Part shown: one piece after another, positions 34,510 through 45,506 of the stretch
How the letters are laid out: each line of letters starts with the position of its first letter
Position numbering within the stretch: the stretch's first letter is position 1
Assembly: GCF_021284765.1 (NCBI RefSeq)
Contig: NZ_CP089924.1
Span: forward strand, 1,382,001 to 1,446,000
DNA length: 64,000 nucleotides
Direction: 5' to 3'
Origin: Lysobacter sp. 5GHs7-4
GTDB taxonomy: Bacteria; Pseudomonadota; Gammaproteobacteria; Xanthomonadales; Xanthomonadaceae
Position numbers and translations under genes: made by a program
The notes under the pieces: model-generated
Told to the model about the DNA's origin: nothing
Databases searched by the model: none
The model's input: only the letters and a program-made list of their open reading frames with translations

Positions 34510-35015
34510 TGCGGCTGTCGCTGATCGCGGCCTTGGACCGCGACCGCGGCATCGGCCGCGGCAACGAACTGCCCTGGCGGCTGCCCGACGATCTCAAGCG
34601 CTTCAAGGCGCTGACCCTGGGCAAGCCGGTGCTGATGGGGCGCAAGACCGCGCAGTCGCTGGGCCGCGCGCTGCCGGGACGGCGCAACCTGGTGCTTACG
34701 CGTTCGGGCGAGGTGCCGTACGCGGGGATGCAATCCGTGGACTCGGTCGAGGCCGCGCTGGCCATCGCCCACGAGGACGCCGCACCGGAGCTGTGCGTGA
34801 TCGGCGGCGGCGAGATCTACGCGCTGTGCCTGCCGGCGGCGACCCACCTGCACCTGACCTATGTCGACACCGTGGTCGCCGACGCCGATGCGCATTTCCC
34901 GCGCTTCGACGCCCAGGCCTGGCGCGTGCTCGCGCGCGAGCAGCATGCCGCCGACGAGCGCCACGCGCACGCGTTCGAGTTCGTCGATTACGCGCGGTTG
35001 GGGATGGATGCCTGA
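34506..35015 (+). CDS. folA: Dihydrofolate reductase FolA
   Basis: A 168- or 169-residue enzyme that reduces dihydrofolate to tetrahydrofolate with NADPH. Motifs: SLIAALDRDRGIGRGNELPW, substrate Asp in LPDDLKRFK, PVLMGRKTAQSLGRALPGR and VIGGGEIYAL. The double ATG at 34506/34509 leaves the start open by one codon; the second places the catalytic Asp at 27 as in E. coli. It overlaps the DoxX gene. Convergent with the DUF1287 gene; a hairpin repeat lies between them. folA next to the apaGH operon is also seen in E. coli. Confidence 0.96.
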   Translation: MMRLSLIAALDRDRGIGRGNELPWRLPDDLKRFKALTLGKPVLMGRKTAQSLGRALPGRRNLVLTRSGEVPYAGMQSVDSVEAALAIAHEDAAPELCVIGGGEIYALCLPAATHLHLTYVDTVVADADAHFPRFDAQAWRVLAREQHAADERHAHAFEFVDYARLGMDA

Positions 35016-35092
35016 TCGGACGCGGCAAGCCGGTGCTTCGCAGCCCGTTGAGCCCGATCGCGGCTCACGCCGCTCCCACAGAAAGCCGTCCG

Positions 35093-35170
35093 TAGGATGC
35101 GGTGAGTCGCAGGCGAACCGCATCGTCGCGCGGTTCGGCGATGACGACGGTGCGGTTGCCGCCGCATCCT
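35093..35170. repeat. Intergenic hairpin repeat, family A copy 2 (full length)
   Basis: TAGGATGCGGTGAGTCGCAGGCGAACCGCATCGTCG, an inner spacer, then GACGGTGCGGTTGCCGCCGCATCCT. The left half forms a hairpin by itself (GATGCGGT/ACCGCATC), and the right end is the reverse complement of the left end, so the whole forms a larger fold. It lies between the convergent folA and DUF1287 genes. A family-B-like core (CGCCGCTCCCACAG) is just upstream at 35059-35080. Confidence 0.8.
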
Positions 35171-35174
35171 GCGG

Positions 35175-35852
35175 CTAGCGCTTTTCTTCCAGCACCGGCC
35201 GGTAATGTCCGGTGATCGGATAGGCGAACAGCAGGTCGCCTTCCTCGGTGCCGCGCGCGATGTTGTGCAGGATCAGCGGGTCGCCGTCCCAGGATTTGCG
35301 TTCGGAGACGATGCCGATGTGCGGCGTGCCGCCGCCGAGATCCCAGGTGACCAGGTCGCCCGGGCGGTAGTCGGCGGCGCGATCGCTGACGGTCTGCTGC
35401 CAGCCCTGGCGTTCGAACCAGCGCCGCAGATTGGGTACGCGGCGGTGGTCGATGTTGCGGTCGGTGCCGCGTGCGCCCCAGCTGCGCGGATAGCGGGCGA
35501 AGTTCGCACGCATGTCCTCGTGCAGCGCCTGCTGCAGGTCCAATCCCTGCGTGCGCAGCGCGCGGATGACCACGTCGGTGCAGACGCCGCGGTCGGCGGC
35601 GACGTCGCCGCCGGGGTAGTCCAGGCGCACGTAGGCGGGGTCGTAGTAGCGCACCACGCCGATCTGCGCGCGCGCGGCGCGCACCAGCGGGTGGGTGGGC
35701 ACGCTCGCGCGGGCTGGCGCGGGCGCGGGCGCTGCGGTGGCGGGCCTGGCTTCGCTGCGCGGCGCTTCGGCGCGGTCGGCGCAGGCCGCTGCGAACGCCG
35801 CCAGCAAGGCGACGGCCGCGCAGCGATACAGCGTCGCGGCCGTGGGGTTCAC
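35175..35852 (-). CDS. DUF1287-family exported protein
   Basis: A 225-residue protein of the DUF1287 (YijF-like) family. The N-terminal hydrophobic stretch (YRCAAVALLAAFAAAC) is a signal peptide; the Cys at its end could be lipidated though the lipobox is weak. Family motifs: ARAQIGVVRYYDPAYVRLDYPGGDV, RGVCTDVVIRALRTQGLDLQ, DRNIDHRRVPNL, PGDLVTWDLGGGTPHIGIV. The conserved Cys (GVCTD) and His (PHIGIV) resemble an NlpC/P60-type pair, so hydrolase activity is possible but unproven. The GTG at 35852 overlaps the apaH stop (GTGA), making it the last gene of the lptD operon. Confidence 0.87.
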   Translation of the reverse strand: MNPTAATLYRCAAVALLAAFAAACADRAEAPRSEARPATAAPAPAPARASVPTHPLVRAARAQIGVVRYYDPAYVRLDYPGGDVAADRGVCTDVVIRALRTQGLDLQQALHEDMRANFARYPRSWGARGTDRNIDHRRVPNLRRWFERQGWQQTVSDRAADYRPGDLVTWDLGGGTPHIGIVSERKSWDGDPLILHNIARGTEEGDLLFAYPITGHYRPVLEEKR

Positions 35853-36712
35853 GCAGCCGGTCGCGGCGGTCGCGGTTTGGGCGGGTTCGCCGGCACGTCG
35901 CGGCCCGGCACCTGGACCACGCGCAGCTCGTCGGTGTCCAGCTGCAAGGCGGTGAGCTTGCCGCCCCAGACCGCGCCGGTGTCGATCGCGTGCACGCCGT
36001 GGCCGATGAACAAGCCCAGCGTCGACCAGTGGCCGCAGACGATCTTGAGGTCGCGCTCGACCCGGCCCGGCACTTCGTACCAGGGGTACAGGCCGACCGG
36101 CTGGGTGCCCGGGCTGCCCTTGTCCTCGAACGCGATGCGGCCGCGCGGCGTGCAGTAGCGCAGGCGGGTGAAGATGTTGATGATCGCGCGGTGGCGGTCG
36201 ATGCCGGCCAGTTTGGGATTCCAGGCCGGGCGGTCGCCGTACATGTTCTTGAGCAGGCGCCCGTACTGCTCGCTGTGCAGGCGCTCCTCGATCTCGCGCG
36301 CATGACGCTCGGCCAGCTGCGTGGTCCACTTCGGCGCCAGGCCGGCGTGCACCATCATCCAGCCCAGTTGGCGATCGGCGTGGACCAGCTTCTGCTTGCG
36401 CAGCCAGCCCAGCAGTTCGTCGCGGTCCGGCGCCAGCACGATGCGTTGCAGATCGGGATTGACCTTGCGCTGCTCTTCCTCGCGGCGCTCGCCGATGGCC
36501 AGCAGCGACAGGTCGTGGTTGCCCAGCACCACCACGCTATTGGCGCGCAGCGAATGCACCAGGCGCAGGGTTTCCAGCGACTGCCCGCCGCGGTTGACGA
36601 GGTCGCCGCAGAACCACAGCGTGTCGCGGGCGGGGTCGAAATTGATCCGCTCCAGCAACCGCTGGGTGGGGTCGTAGCAGCCTTGCAGGTCGCCGATGGC
36701 CCAAACGCTCAT
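35849..36712 (-). CDS. apaH: Symmetrical bis(5'-nucleosyl)-tetraphosphatase ApaH
   Basis: A 287-residue calcineurin-type phosphatase that splits Ap4A to two ADP and removes Np4 caps from mRNA. Metal motifs: GDLQGCYD, CGDLVNRGGQS and VLGNHDLSLLA, then MVHAGL and CGHWST. The length agrees with the family. It follows apaG by 19 bases. The C-terminal Pro-rich tail (PANPPKPRPPRPAA) is longer than in E. coli. Confidence 0.96.
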   Translation of the reverse strand: MSVWAIGDLQGCYDPTQRLLERINFDPARDTLWFCGDLVNRGGQSLETLRLVHSLRANSVVVLGNHDLSLLAIGERREEEQRKVNPDLQRIVLAPDRDELLGWLRKQKLVHADRQLGWMMVHAGLAPKWTTQLAERHAREIEERLHSEQYGRLLKNMYGDRPAWNPKLAGIDRHRAIINIFTRLRYCTPRGRIAFEDKGSPGTQPVGLYPWYEVPGRVERDLKIVCGHWSTLGLFIGHGVHAIDTGAVWGGKLTALQLDTDELRVVQVPGRDVPANPPKPRPPRPAA

Positions 36713-36731
36713 ATCCGAATCGTTCCGTGCG

Positions 36732-37115
36732 TCAGTGCAGGGTGCGCGGCACGGTCAGGGTGAAGGCCGGGATCGGCGCTTCGAAGCGGGTGCCGTCGTC
36801 GGCGACCATCGCATAGCTGCCCTCCATGGTGCCCAGGCTGGTTTCCAGCACGGCGCCGGAGGTGTACTCGAAGTCCTCGCCCGGACGCAGCCAAGGCTGT
36901 TCGCCGACCACGCCTTCGCCCTCGACCTCCTGGACCTTGCCGTTGGCGTCGGTGATCACCCAGTGGCGCGAGAGCAGGCGCGCGGGCACGCGTCCGGCGT
37001 TGCGGATGTTGATGGTGTAGGCAAAGACATAGCGGTCCTGCTCCGGCTCGGACTGATCGTCGAGGTAGCGGGTGGCGACGGCGATGTCGAAAGCGTAGTC
37101 GTGACGGTGTTCCAT
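36732..37115 (-). CDS. apaG: ApaG (CorD-like) protein
   Basis: A 127-residue single-domain protein of the ApaG fold (immunoglobulin-like, no known enzyme activity; affects Co2+ and Mg2+ handling). Motifs: [31 protein letters not shown] and [19 protein letters not shown]. The ATG at 37115 fits the usual start. A 26-base perfect palindrome lies 40 bases upstream, between it and rsmA. Confidence 0.95.
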   Translation of the reverse strand: MEHRHDYAFDIAVATRYLDDQSEPEQDRYVFAYTINIRNAGRVPARLLSRHWVITDANGKVQEVEGEGVVGEQPWLRPGEDFEYTSGAVLETSLGTMEGSYAMVADDGTRFEAPIPAFTLTVPRTLH

Positions 37116-37154
37116 GCCGGCAGTGTAAGCAAAGCGGGCATGAAGCGGGAATGA

Positions 37155-37180
37155 GCATTCGCGTACCAGTACGCGAATGC
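37155..37180. repeat. Perfect palindrome between rsmA and apaG
   Basis: Arms of 12 bases, GCATTCGCGTAC and GTACGCGAATGC, are exact reverse complements separated by only two bases. There is no T tract after it in the rsmA reading direction. It could slow or end transcription between rsmA and apaG or protect the 3' end of the longer message. No second copy was noticed in the window. Confidence 0.8.
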
Positions 37181-37215
37181 GCGCGGCGGGGCACGTCCTG
37201 GGCCCGGCGCGGGCC

Positions 37216-38043
37216 TCAGTTTTCCGGCGCCAGATCCTTGAGCGAATTCGCCAGGCGCACGAAATCGGCGACTTCGATCTGCTCGGCGCGTGCATCGGGA
37301 CGCACGCCGGCGGCCTCGATCGCGGCCGCGTCGCAGACCTGCGACAGCGCGTTGCGCAGGGTCTTGCGGCGTTGCCCGAAGGCGTCGCGCACCACCCGCG
37401 CGAAGCGCGCAGGGTCGTCGATGCCGATGTCGGCCGGCGCGCGCGGCACCAGCCGCACCACCGCCGAATCCACCTTCGGCGGCGGCCGGAACGCGGCCGG
37501 CGGCACGTCGAACAGGGCGGTGACGTGGCAATAGGCCTGCAGCATCACGCCGAGCCGGCCGTAGACCTTGCTGCCCGGGCCGGCGGCCATGCGGTCGACC
37601 ACTTCCTTCTGCAGCATGAAGTGCATGTCGACGATCGCCTCGGCGTGCTCCAGTGCATGGAACAGGATCGGCGAGGACAGGTTGTAGGGCAGGTTGCCGA
37701 CCAGGCGGATCGGGCCGCCGTTGTGCGCCAGCGCGCCGAAGTCGACGGTGAGCACGTCGCGGTGTATGACCTCCAGCGTGCCGTGGGCGCGCGCGCCCTC
37801 GGTGAGCGGGAAGATCAGGTCGCGGTCGAACTCGATCACGGTCAGCTCGCCGTGGCGGTCCAGCAGCGGGAAGGTGATCGCGCCCTGGCCGGGACCGATC
37901 TCGACCAGGCGGTCGCCCGGCTGCGGGTCCACCGCCTGCACGATCATGCCGATGATGTCGCGGTCGTGCAGGAAGTGTTGGCCGAGGTGCTTCTTGGCGT
38001 CGGCGGTGAAGCCTTTGGCGTGGGCTTTGGCCGTGCCGGTCAT
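37216..38043 (-). CDS. rsmA: 16S rRNA dimethyladenosine transferase RsmA/KsgA
   Basis: A 275-residue SAM-dependent enzyme that dimethylates A1518 and A1519 of 16S rRNA late in small-subunit assembly. Motifs: [25 protein letters not shown] (SAM site), VIEFDRDL, and the catalytic [14 protein letters not shown]-terminal [22 protein letters not shown] is typical. The ATG at 38043 overlaps the pdxA stop (ATGA). Confidence 0.97.
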   Translation of the reverse strand: MTGTAKAHAKGFTADAKKHLGQHFLHDRDIIGMIVQAVDPQPGDRLVEIGPGQGAITFPLLDRHGELTVIEFDRDLIFPLTEGARAHGTLEVIHRDVLTVDFGALAHNGGPIRLVGNLPYNLSSPILFHALEHAEAIVDMHFMLQKEVVDRMAAGPGSKVYGRLGVMLQAYCHVTALFDVPPAAFRPPPKVDSAVVRLVPRAPADIGIDDPARFARVVRDAFGQRRKTLRNALSQVCDAAAIEAAGVRPDARAEQIEVADFVRLANSLKDLAPEN

Positions 38044-39026
38044 GACAGTGCTCCGTGCTGGCGGGTGCGCGCGATGCGGGCGCAGGTTTCGGCCGCGGCG
38101 ATCAGGCTGGACGGGTCGGCCAGGCCGCGCCCGGCCAAGTCCAGGGCGGTGCCGTGGTCGACGGCCACGCGCGGGTAGGGCAGGCCCAGGGTCAGGTTCA
38201 CCGCGCGCTCGAAACCACTGTACTTGAGCACCGGCAGGCCCTGGTCGTGGTACATGGCCAGCACCGCGTCGAAGCCGCGCAGCTTGGCCGGCAGAAAGGC
38301 GGTGTCGGCGGGCAGCGGGCCGATCAGGTTCAGGCCCTGCGCGCGCAGCTGCGCCAGCACCGGCTCGATCACCTCGATTTCCTCGCGGCCCAGGTGCCCG
38401 GCCTCGCCCGCATGCGGGTTCAGTCCCAGCACCGCGATGGCCGGCGCGGCCAGGCCGAAGTCGGCGCGCAGGGCGGCGTCGACGATGCCCAGGGTGCGCA
38501 GCAGCGCCTCGGGCCGGATCGCGTCGGCGACCGCGCGCAGCGGCAGGTGGGTGGTGGCCAGCGCGACCCGGACCACGTCGTTGGCCAGCATCATCACCAC
38601 CTCGCAGCCGGCCTGGTCGGCCAGCAGTTCGGTGGTGCCGGTGTAGGGGATGCCGCCTTCGTTGATCGCGGCTTTATGCACCGGACCGGTGACCAGGCCG
38701 TCGCAGTCGCCGTGCAGGCAGGCCTGGGCGCCTTCGCGCAGGGCGCCGATCACGGCCGCGGCATTGGCCGGGTCGGGCGTGCCGAACTCGGGCACGCGGG
38801 CCAGTTCGATTTCGACCAGCGACAACTCGCCCGGCCGCAGTGCCGGTTGCTCCGGCGGCAGCAGTTTCAGGGGCAGGTTCAGGGCCTGCGCCGCGGCATG
38901 CAGGCTGCGCGGGTCGGCGTAGGCGGTCAGGGCGTAATCGCGCGGCCGTTGGATCAGCCGCAGGCACAGCTCCGGCCCGACGCCGGCCGGCTCGCCCGGG
39001 ACCAGCGCGAGCCGGGGAGGGCTCAC
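38040..39026 (-). CDS. pdxA: 4-hydroxythreonine-4-phosphate dehydrogenase PdxA
   Basis: A 328-residue NAD-dependent enzyme of the vitamin B6 pathway. Metal and substrate motifs: GPVHKAAINEGG, LGLNPHAGEAGHLGREE and VLAMYHDQGLPVLKY, each with the conserved His; the N-terminal VPGEPAGVGPELCL is the nucleotide-binding start. The GTG at 39026 directly abuts the surA stop. This places pdxA in the same spot as in E. coli. Confidence 0.96.
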   Translation of the reverse strand: MSPPRLALVPGEPAGVGPELCLRLIQRPRDYALTAYADPRSLHAAAQALNLPLKLLPPEQPALRPGELSLVEIELARVPEFGTPDPANAAAVIGALREGAQACLHGDCDGLVTGPVHKAAINEGGIPYTGTTELLADQAGCEVVMMLANDVVRVALATTHLPLRAVADAIRPEALLRTLGIVDAALRADFGLAAPAIAVLGLNPHAGEAGHLGREEIEVIEPVLAQLRAQGLNLIGPLPADTAFLPAKLRGFDAVLAMYHDQGLPVLKYSGFERAVNLTLGLPYPRVAVDHGTALDLAGRGLADPSSLIAAAETCARIARTRQHGALS

Positions 39027-40376
39027 TCAGCCGCCGCTGGCGGGAGCGGCCGGGGCGTCGGCGGTGGCGGCCTTGCCGACGCGGATGTCGATGAAGGCTT
39101 CGCCGCGGCGTTCGCGCAGGAAGCGGTTCCACTCGTCCTCGAGCTTGCGCCGGCCGATGGTCTCCTGGACCTGGGCGCGGCGGTTGCGGTCGCCGACGTC
39201 GGTCTGGCGGCTGCCGGTGCGCTCGACGATGTGGAAGCCGGCCGGGGTGCGGATCGGCTGCGAGATCTGGTTGTCCTGCATGCCGGCGACCGCGCCGCCG
39301 AACTCGGGGCCGAACTCGTCCTGGGTGAACCACCCCAGGTCGCCGCCCTTGCCACGGGAATTCAGGTCTTCGCTTTCCTTGACGACTTCGTCGAAGGGCG
39401 CGCCGCCGGCCAGGCGCGCGCGCAGCGTGTCGGCCTTGGCCTTGGCCTGCGCCTCGGTGACCGTGTCGCTGATGCGGACCAGGATGTGGCGGGCCTTGTA
39501 CTGGGTGACCATGGCCGGTGCCGCCTGCGAGGCGTCGCGGGTCTCGACCAGCTTGAGCAGCTGGAAGCCGCTGGGGCCGCGGATCGGGGCGGTCACCTGG
39601 CCGGGGCTCATGTTGCGCATCAGCTCGGCGAAGGCATTGGGGATTTCGTCGGTGCTGCGCCAGCCCAGGTCGCCGCCTTCCAGCGCGTTGGGGCTGTCGG
39701 AGTAGCGCACCGCGGCGGCGTTGAAGTCCATCTCGCCCTTGTCGATCAGGGCCTTCACGCCCTCGATCTTCTTCTGCGCGGTGGCGATCTGCTCGGCGGT
39801 GGCGCCCTCGGGCAGGCCGACCAGGATGTGGGCCAGGTGGTACTGGGTGCCGGAGTTGGCCTGCGCGGCCAGGGCGGCGTCGATCTCGGCGTCGCTGACC
39901 GACACGCGGGTCTGGGCGAAACGCTGGCGCAGGCGCTGGGTCAGCAGTTCGTCGCGGATCGAGGTGCGGAACTCGGCGTAGGTGCCGCCGTCGCGCGCCA
40001 GCTGCTGGCGCAGTTGCTCCAGGCTGATGCGGTTCTGCTGGGCGATGCCGGCGATGGCCTGATCGACTTCCTGATCGGTCACGCGCACGCCGCTGCCCTG
40101 GGCGTAGGCGACCTGGATCTTGAGCAGGATCAGGCGCTCCAGCACCTGCCGTTCGAGCACGTCGCGCGGCGGCAGCTGATTCTCGCGGCCGGCGTACTGG
40201 GCCAGGATGTTGGCGACGGCGCGGTCGAGTTCGGTCCGCAGGACCACGTCCTCGTCCACCACCGCGGCGATACGGTCGATCGGCTGCACTTCCTGGGCGG
40301 ACGCCGCGCCGATGGGCAGCAGCACCCCGCCGGAAAGCACGCCGGCGGCCAGGACACACGCGAGTAGTTTCTTCAT
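39027..40376 (-). CDS. surA: Periplasmic chaperone/peptidyl-prolyl isomerase SurA
   Basis: A 449-residue secreted chaperone for outer-membrane proteins. Signal peptide KKLLACVLAAGVLSGGVLLPIG...SAQ, N-terminal chaperone domain (IDRIAAVVDEDVVLRTELD), and two parvulin domains (HLAHILVGLPEG...GGDLGWRSTDEIP and ARHILVRIS...GGDLGWFTQDEF). The ATG overlaps the lptD stop (ATGA), so LptD and a chaperone of its own assembly route are made together. Confidence 0.96.
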   Translation of the reverse strand: MKKLLACVLAAGVLSGGVLLPIGAASAQEVQPIDRIAAVVDEDVVLRTELDRAVANILAQYAGRENQLPPRDVLERQVLERLILLKIQVAYAQGSGVRVTDQEVDQAIAGIAQQNRISLEQLRQQLARDGGTYAEFRTSIRDELLTQRLRQRFAQTRVSVSDAEIDAALAAQANSGTQYHLAHILVGLPEGATAEQIATAQKKIEGVKALIDKGEMDFNAAAVRYSDSPNALEGGDLGWRSTDEIPNAFAELMRNMSPGQVTAPIRGPSGFQLLKLVETRDASQAAPAMVTQYKARHILVRISDTVTEAQAKAKADTLRARLAGGAPFDEVVKESEDLNSRGKGGDLGWFTQDEFGPEFGGAVAGMQDNQISQPIRTPAGFHIVERTGSRQTDVGDRNRRAQVQETIGRRKLEDEWNRFLRERRGEAFIDIRVGKAATADAPAAPASGG

Positions 40377-42853
40377 AGGGTCGGGTCGGGGGTGGGATCG
40401 GTCTGGCCGCGGGTCACGGACGAGGGCGGCACGAGATAGAGATCGTCGCGATCGTAGCCGAGGATAGCACGGCGCAATACCCGCTCCGTGTTCTGTCCGG
40501 CGGAGCCTAGGCCCTTGAGTTCGAACTCGACCTGAAGCGAACTGTTGAGGTCGCCGGAGCGGTCGCGCAGGTAGCGGCGCGCGACCACGCGCACCGCCAG
40601 GCAGCAGCTTTCCCACTGCAGGCCGGCGATCTGTTCCAGCGGCTTTTTGTCCAGCAGCGAGTAGTAGTAGCGGCCGACCACGCTCCAGTTCTCGTTGATC
40701 GGGTACAGGAACGACAGGTCGGCCTGCTCCAGCAGATCCTTGCGGTCGACCGGGTTGCGGCGGTAGCGGTAACCCAGGTTGACGATGCCGGCGTCGCCGA
40801 ACAGATAGCGCGCGCGGATGCTGGCCAGGTCCTGGCCGCGGAACTTGGGGTTGTACTGGTAGGTGCCGTTGATGGTCCAGCGGTCGGTGGGCGAGACGCT
40901 GACGTCGGCGACCCAGGCCGACTTGCCCTGCTCGATCGGGCTTTCGCCGGGCACGGTGACGCGGCTGTCGTCGAAGTACTGGATCTGACCGATGCTGGCC
41001 GACAGGCGTTCGCGGCCGTCGTCCTCGCTGATCAGGCGCGTGGTCAGGGCGACGGTGAGCTGGTTGGCGTCGGCCTGGCGGTCGGCGCCGGTGTAGCGGT
41101 TTTCGCGGAACAGCTGGCCCCAGCTGAAGGTCATGGGGTTGGTGTCGAAGATCGGCAGGCTGTCCTGGTTGCGGTACGGCGCGCGCAGGTAATACAGGCG
41201 CGGCTCCAGGGTGTGCAGATAGCGGTCGCCGCGGATGGTGGTGTCGCGGTCGAAGTACAGGCCGGCGTCGACCGAGGTGATCGGCAGGCTGCGGGTGGGC
41301 GACTTGTCGTAGAACTGCGCATCCAGGCTCGGCGTGTAGGCGATGCCTTGCTGCTGGGCGTAAGCCATGGCGTTGGTGGTCGCCAGTTCGCGCGCCTTGG
41401 CCGCTTCCAGTTCGTAGGCGGTGTAGCGCCAGGCCAGCTTGGGCCGGATGAACCAGCTCGCGCCTTCCAGCGGCATGCTGATGTAGGGCTTGACGTCGAA
41501 GCGGCTGCCGCCAGGCATGGCGACGTTGCGGTCGAACAGCTTCTCGTCGGTGTGCTGGAAGCGCACCGCCTCGGTGTCGACGCCGGCCTCGAACCACCTG
41601 CCGAACGGCTGCGCCCAATGGAAATAGGCGCGCGGCAGGCGGTCGTAGGGCAGGCTGCGCTCGGTCAGGGTGTAGTCGGCGAGCTGGTAGTGGTCGGCCA
41701 TGACGCCGGCTTCCCAATGCCGGCCGCGGCCGTACAGGCCCATCGAGCTGCGGATCGAGTACGCCGACACGCCGTACAGGCTGTTGCTGAAGTCCTGCAG
41801 GTAGTACTTGTCGCTGACCCAGGCCAGATCGGTGGCGGCGTACCAGTTGGCGTCCAGGCTGTGGCTGGCCTTGAGCGCGAACTGGCCGCGGTTCTTGTCG
41901 GGCAGATCCTTCTCGGGGATCTGCACGTTGCGGTAATCGAAGTAGCGCGACGGCCGGTCGCCCGGCAGCTTGTCGCTGGGCATGAAGTTGCCGTAGACCT
42001 CGCCCTTGCCGTCCGGGTACAGCCAGCGGAACTCGCCGCCGAGCACGCCGCCGCGCTTGGCCATGATGCGCGGGTACAAGGTGGCGTCGTAGTTGGGCGC
42101 CAGGTTGAGGTAGATCGGCTGCTTGTAGTCGAAGCCGTTCTTGCCCGATAGCGAAATGGCCGGATACAGCAGGCCGGTCTGGCGGCGCTCGTCGATCGGG
42201 AACTTGAACCAGGGCACGTACAGCACCGGCACCTTGCCGATGTGCAGGGTGGCGTTGTGGGCGACGCCGAAGCCGTCGTCGGTGTCCAGGTCGATCTGGC
42301 GCGAACGCAGTTCCCACACGCGCTGATTCGGCGGGCAGGTCGAATAGGTCGAGCCGACCAGCTTGCCCTTGGCGCCGGTCAGGTCGATGCGCTCGGCGCC
42401 GCCGTTGCCGCGGCGTTGGGTCAGCTGGTACTGCACGTCCTCGATGCGGTGGGTGTCGGCGTTCTGGTCGCCGGACGCGCGCTGCGCGGTCATGCGCATG
42501 CCGTTGTCCTGGTAGCGCACGTTGCCGTCGGCGGTGTACTGGCCGGTGTTCTCGTTGTAGGAGAGTTTGTCGGTGCCCAGGAACTGGTCGCCGCGGCTGA
42601 GCTTGACGTTGTCCTGGACGACCAGGTTCTCGTTGTCGCCTGCGCGTTCGAGCACGCCGCCGTCGATGTCGGTCGGGGCGCTGGTGCGCTGTTCGGCGGT
42701 GCCGACGGGGTTGGGGGCGTCGGCGAAGGCCGGCACCACGTCCTGGATCGGGCACAGGCCCCAGTTCTCCTCGTCGTCGCCGGAAGCGGCCTGGGCGGGC
42801 AGCGCGATCGCGATGCACAGCGACAAGGGGAGCAGGCGTAGGGGTTTGTGCAC
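40373..42853 (-). CDS. lptD: LPS-assembly protein LptD
   Basis: An 826-residue outer-membrane protein that, with LptE, inserts lipopolysaccharide in the outer leaflet. The start is placed at GTG 42853, giving a signal peptide (LRLLPLSLCIAIALPAQAA) directly followed by NWGLCP; an ATG at 42946 would add 31 residues that do not look like a signal sequence. Cys34, Cys173, Cys750 and Cys751 (WESCC) correspond to the two long-range disulfides known in E. coli. The jellyroll (NLVVQDNVKLSRGDQFL...YQDNGMRM) and the 26-strand barrel pattern are visible. First gene of the lptD-surA-pdxA-rsmA-apaG-apaH set. Confidence 0.95.
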   Translation of the reverse strand: MHKPLRLLPLSLCIAIALPAQAASGDDEENWGLCPIQDVVPAFADAPNPVGTAEQRTSAPTDIDGGVLERAGDNENLVVQDNVKLSRGDQFLGTDKLSYNENTGQYTADGNVRYQDNGMRMTAQRASGDQNADTHRIEDVQYQLTQRRGNGGAERIDLTGAKGKLVGSTYSTCPPNQRVWELRSRQIDLDTDDGFGVAHNATLHIGKVPVLYVPWFKFPIDERRQTGLLYPAISLSGKNGFDYKQPIYLNLAPNYDATLYPRIMAKRGGVLGGEFRWLYPDGKGEVYGNFMPSDKLPGDRPSRYFDYRNVQIPEKDLPDKNRGQFALKASHSLDANWYAATDLAWVSDKYYLQDFSNSLYGVSAYSIRSSMGLYGRGRHWEAGVMADHYQLADYTLTERSLPYDRLPRAYFHWAQPFGRWFEAGVDTEAVRFQHTDEKLFDRNVAMPGGSRFDVKPYISMPLEGASWFIRPKLAWRYTAYELEAAKARELATTNAMAYAQQQGIAYTPSLDAQFYDKSPTRSLPITSVDAGLYFDRDTTIRGDRYLHTLEPRLYYLRAPYRNQDSLPIFDTNPMTFSWGQLFRENRYTGADRQADANQLTVALTTRLISEDDGRERLSASIGQIQYFDDSRVTVPGESPIEQGKSAWVADVSVSPTDRWTINGTYQYNPKFRGQDLASIRARYLFGDAGIVNLGYRYRRNPVDRKDLLEQADLSFLYPINENWSVVGRYYYSLLDKKPLEQIAGLQWESCCLAVRVVARRYLRDRSGDLNSSLQVEFELKGLGSAGQNTERVLRRAILGYDRDDLYLVPPSSVTRGQTDPTPDPTL

Positions 42854-43044
42854 GCGGCCATCCAGCGGACAGAAATCGGCCGTTAGCTTGCCGCATCCCT
42901 TGCAGGGGGGCAACGCGAAACGCCGGCCGCGGGCTGCCTCGTTCATGTTGCGCGCGCCGCGGGCCGCGATTTCGCGCCGATCCGGCCGGGGCCGTGCGGA
43001 CCGGCGACGAACGGCCGCGCCCGGGTCCGGGCTCGCTTGCGACA

Positions 43045-43071
43045 CCGCCCGGCCGTGGCGCGGCCGGGCGG
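43045..43071 (-). terminator. Strong GC hairpin downstream of the S9 peptidase gene
   Basis: CCGCCCGGCCG and CGGCCGGGCGG form an 11-base-pair perfect stem around TGGCG, 40 bases past the peptidase stop and before lptD. There is no T tract, so it is not a textbook intrinsic terminator. Confidence 0.4.
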
Positions 43072-43110
43072 CGCATGCGGGATGGCACGCGCGTTGCGCG
43101 CGCCGGTCGT

Positions 43111-45057
<1,947 letters not shown>

Positions 45058-45103
45058 GAGACGGTCCTTGTGATGGCCATGGGTGCCTCGCCCTGCTCCT
45101 CCT

Positions 45104-45395
45104 TTGTGGAGGAGGGGTGGGGAGGATTTGTTTTTCGCATCGCATCGGAGCATGCCGGCAAAGCAAATCCCCCTCAATCCCCCTTTTCAAAAGGGGGAAG
45201 CAGTTCGACCTGCTTCGGATGCGCTCCCTCCTTCGGAAAAGGGTGAGACCGCGCGTCTACGAACCGCAGGTTCGTGCGCGGGTGAACGCCAGCAGGCTGC
45301 GCCTGCTGGCCGGGCGGGTTGGGGAGGATTTGCTTTTCGCGTTGAATCGGAGCGTGCCGGCAAAGCAACCCCCCAATCCCCTTCTACAAGGTGAG
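45104..45395. repeat. Family C repeat, two direct copies with internal palindromes
   Basis: GGGGAGGATTTG(T/C)TTTTCGC...TCGGAGC(A/G)TGCCGGCAAAGCAA occurs at about 45119-45168 and again at about 45322-45369. The first copy runs into ATCCCCCTCAATCCCCC-TTTTCAAAAGGGGG, the same core as the inverted repeat at 21297-21424. Confidence 0.75.
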
Positions 45396-45410
45396 GGCGG
45401 TGCCGCTGCG

Positions 45411-45493
45411 GTAGGGTGTGGTGAGCCAAAGGCGAACCGCACCATCGCAGGCCACGGTGCATACGCGACGATGCGGTTGTCACCGCATCCTAC
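45411..45493. repeat. Intergenic hairpin repeat, family A copy 3 (full length)
   Basis: GTAGGGTGTGGTGAGCC-AAAGGCGAACCGCACC and, at the far end, CGACGATGCGGTTGTCACCGCATCCTAC. The outer ends are reverse complements, as in copy 2. It lies 14 bases past the deacetylase stop. Confidence 0.8.
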
Positions 45494-45506
45494 TGCCGGT
45501 GTGCGC

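Larger units (their letters stand above)
45058..45506. other. Repeat-filled intergenic region between S9 peptidase and deacetylase genes
   Basis: About 450 bases without a credible gene. It contains family C blocks (see 45104-45395) and a full-length family A hairpin (45411-45493). The S9 peptidase promoter must lie within or just beside these repeats. Confidence 0.7.

Noticed and set aside
38055..40367. 770-codon plus-strand frame opposite pdxA and surA
   Set aside because: Both opposite genes have intact catalytic or domain motifs; this frame is Gln/Gly/Val-rich antisense.
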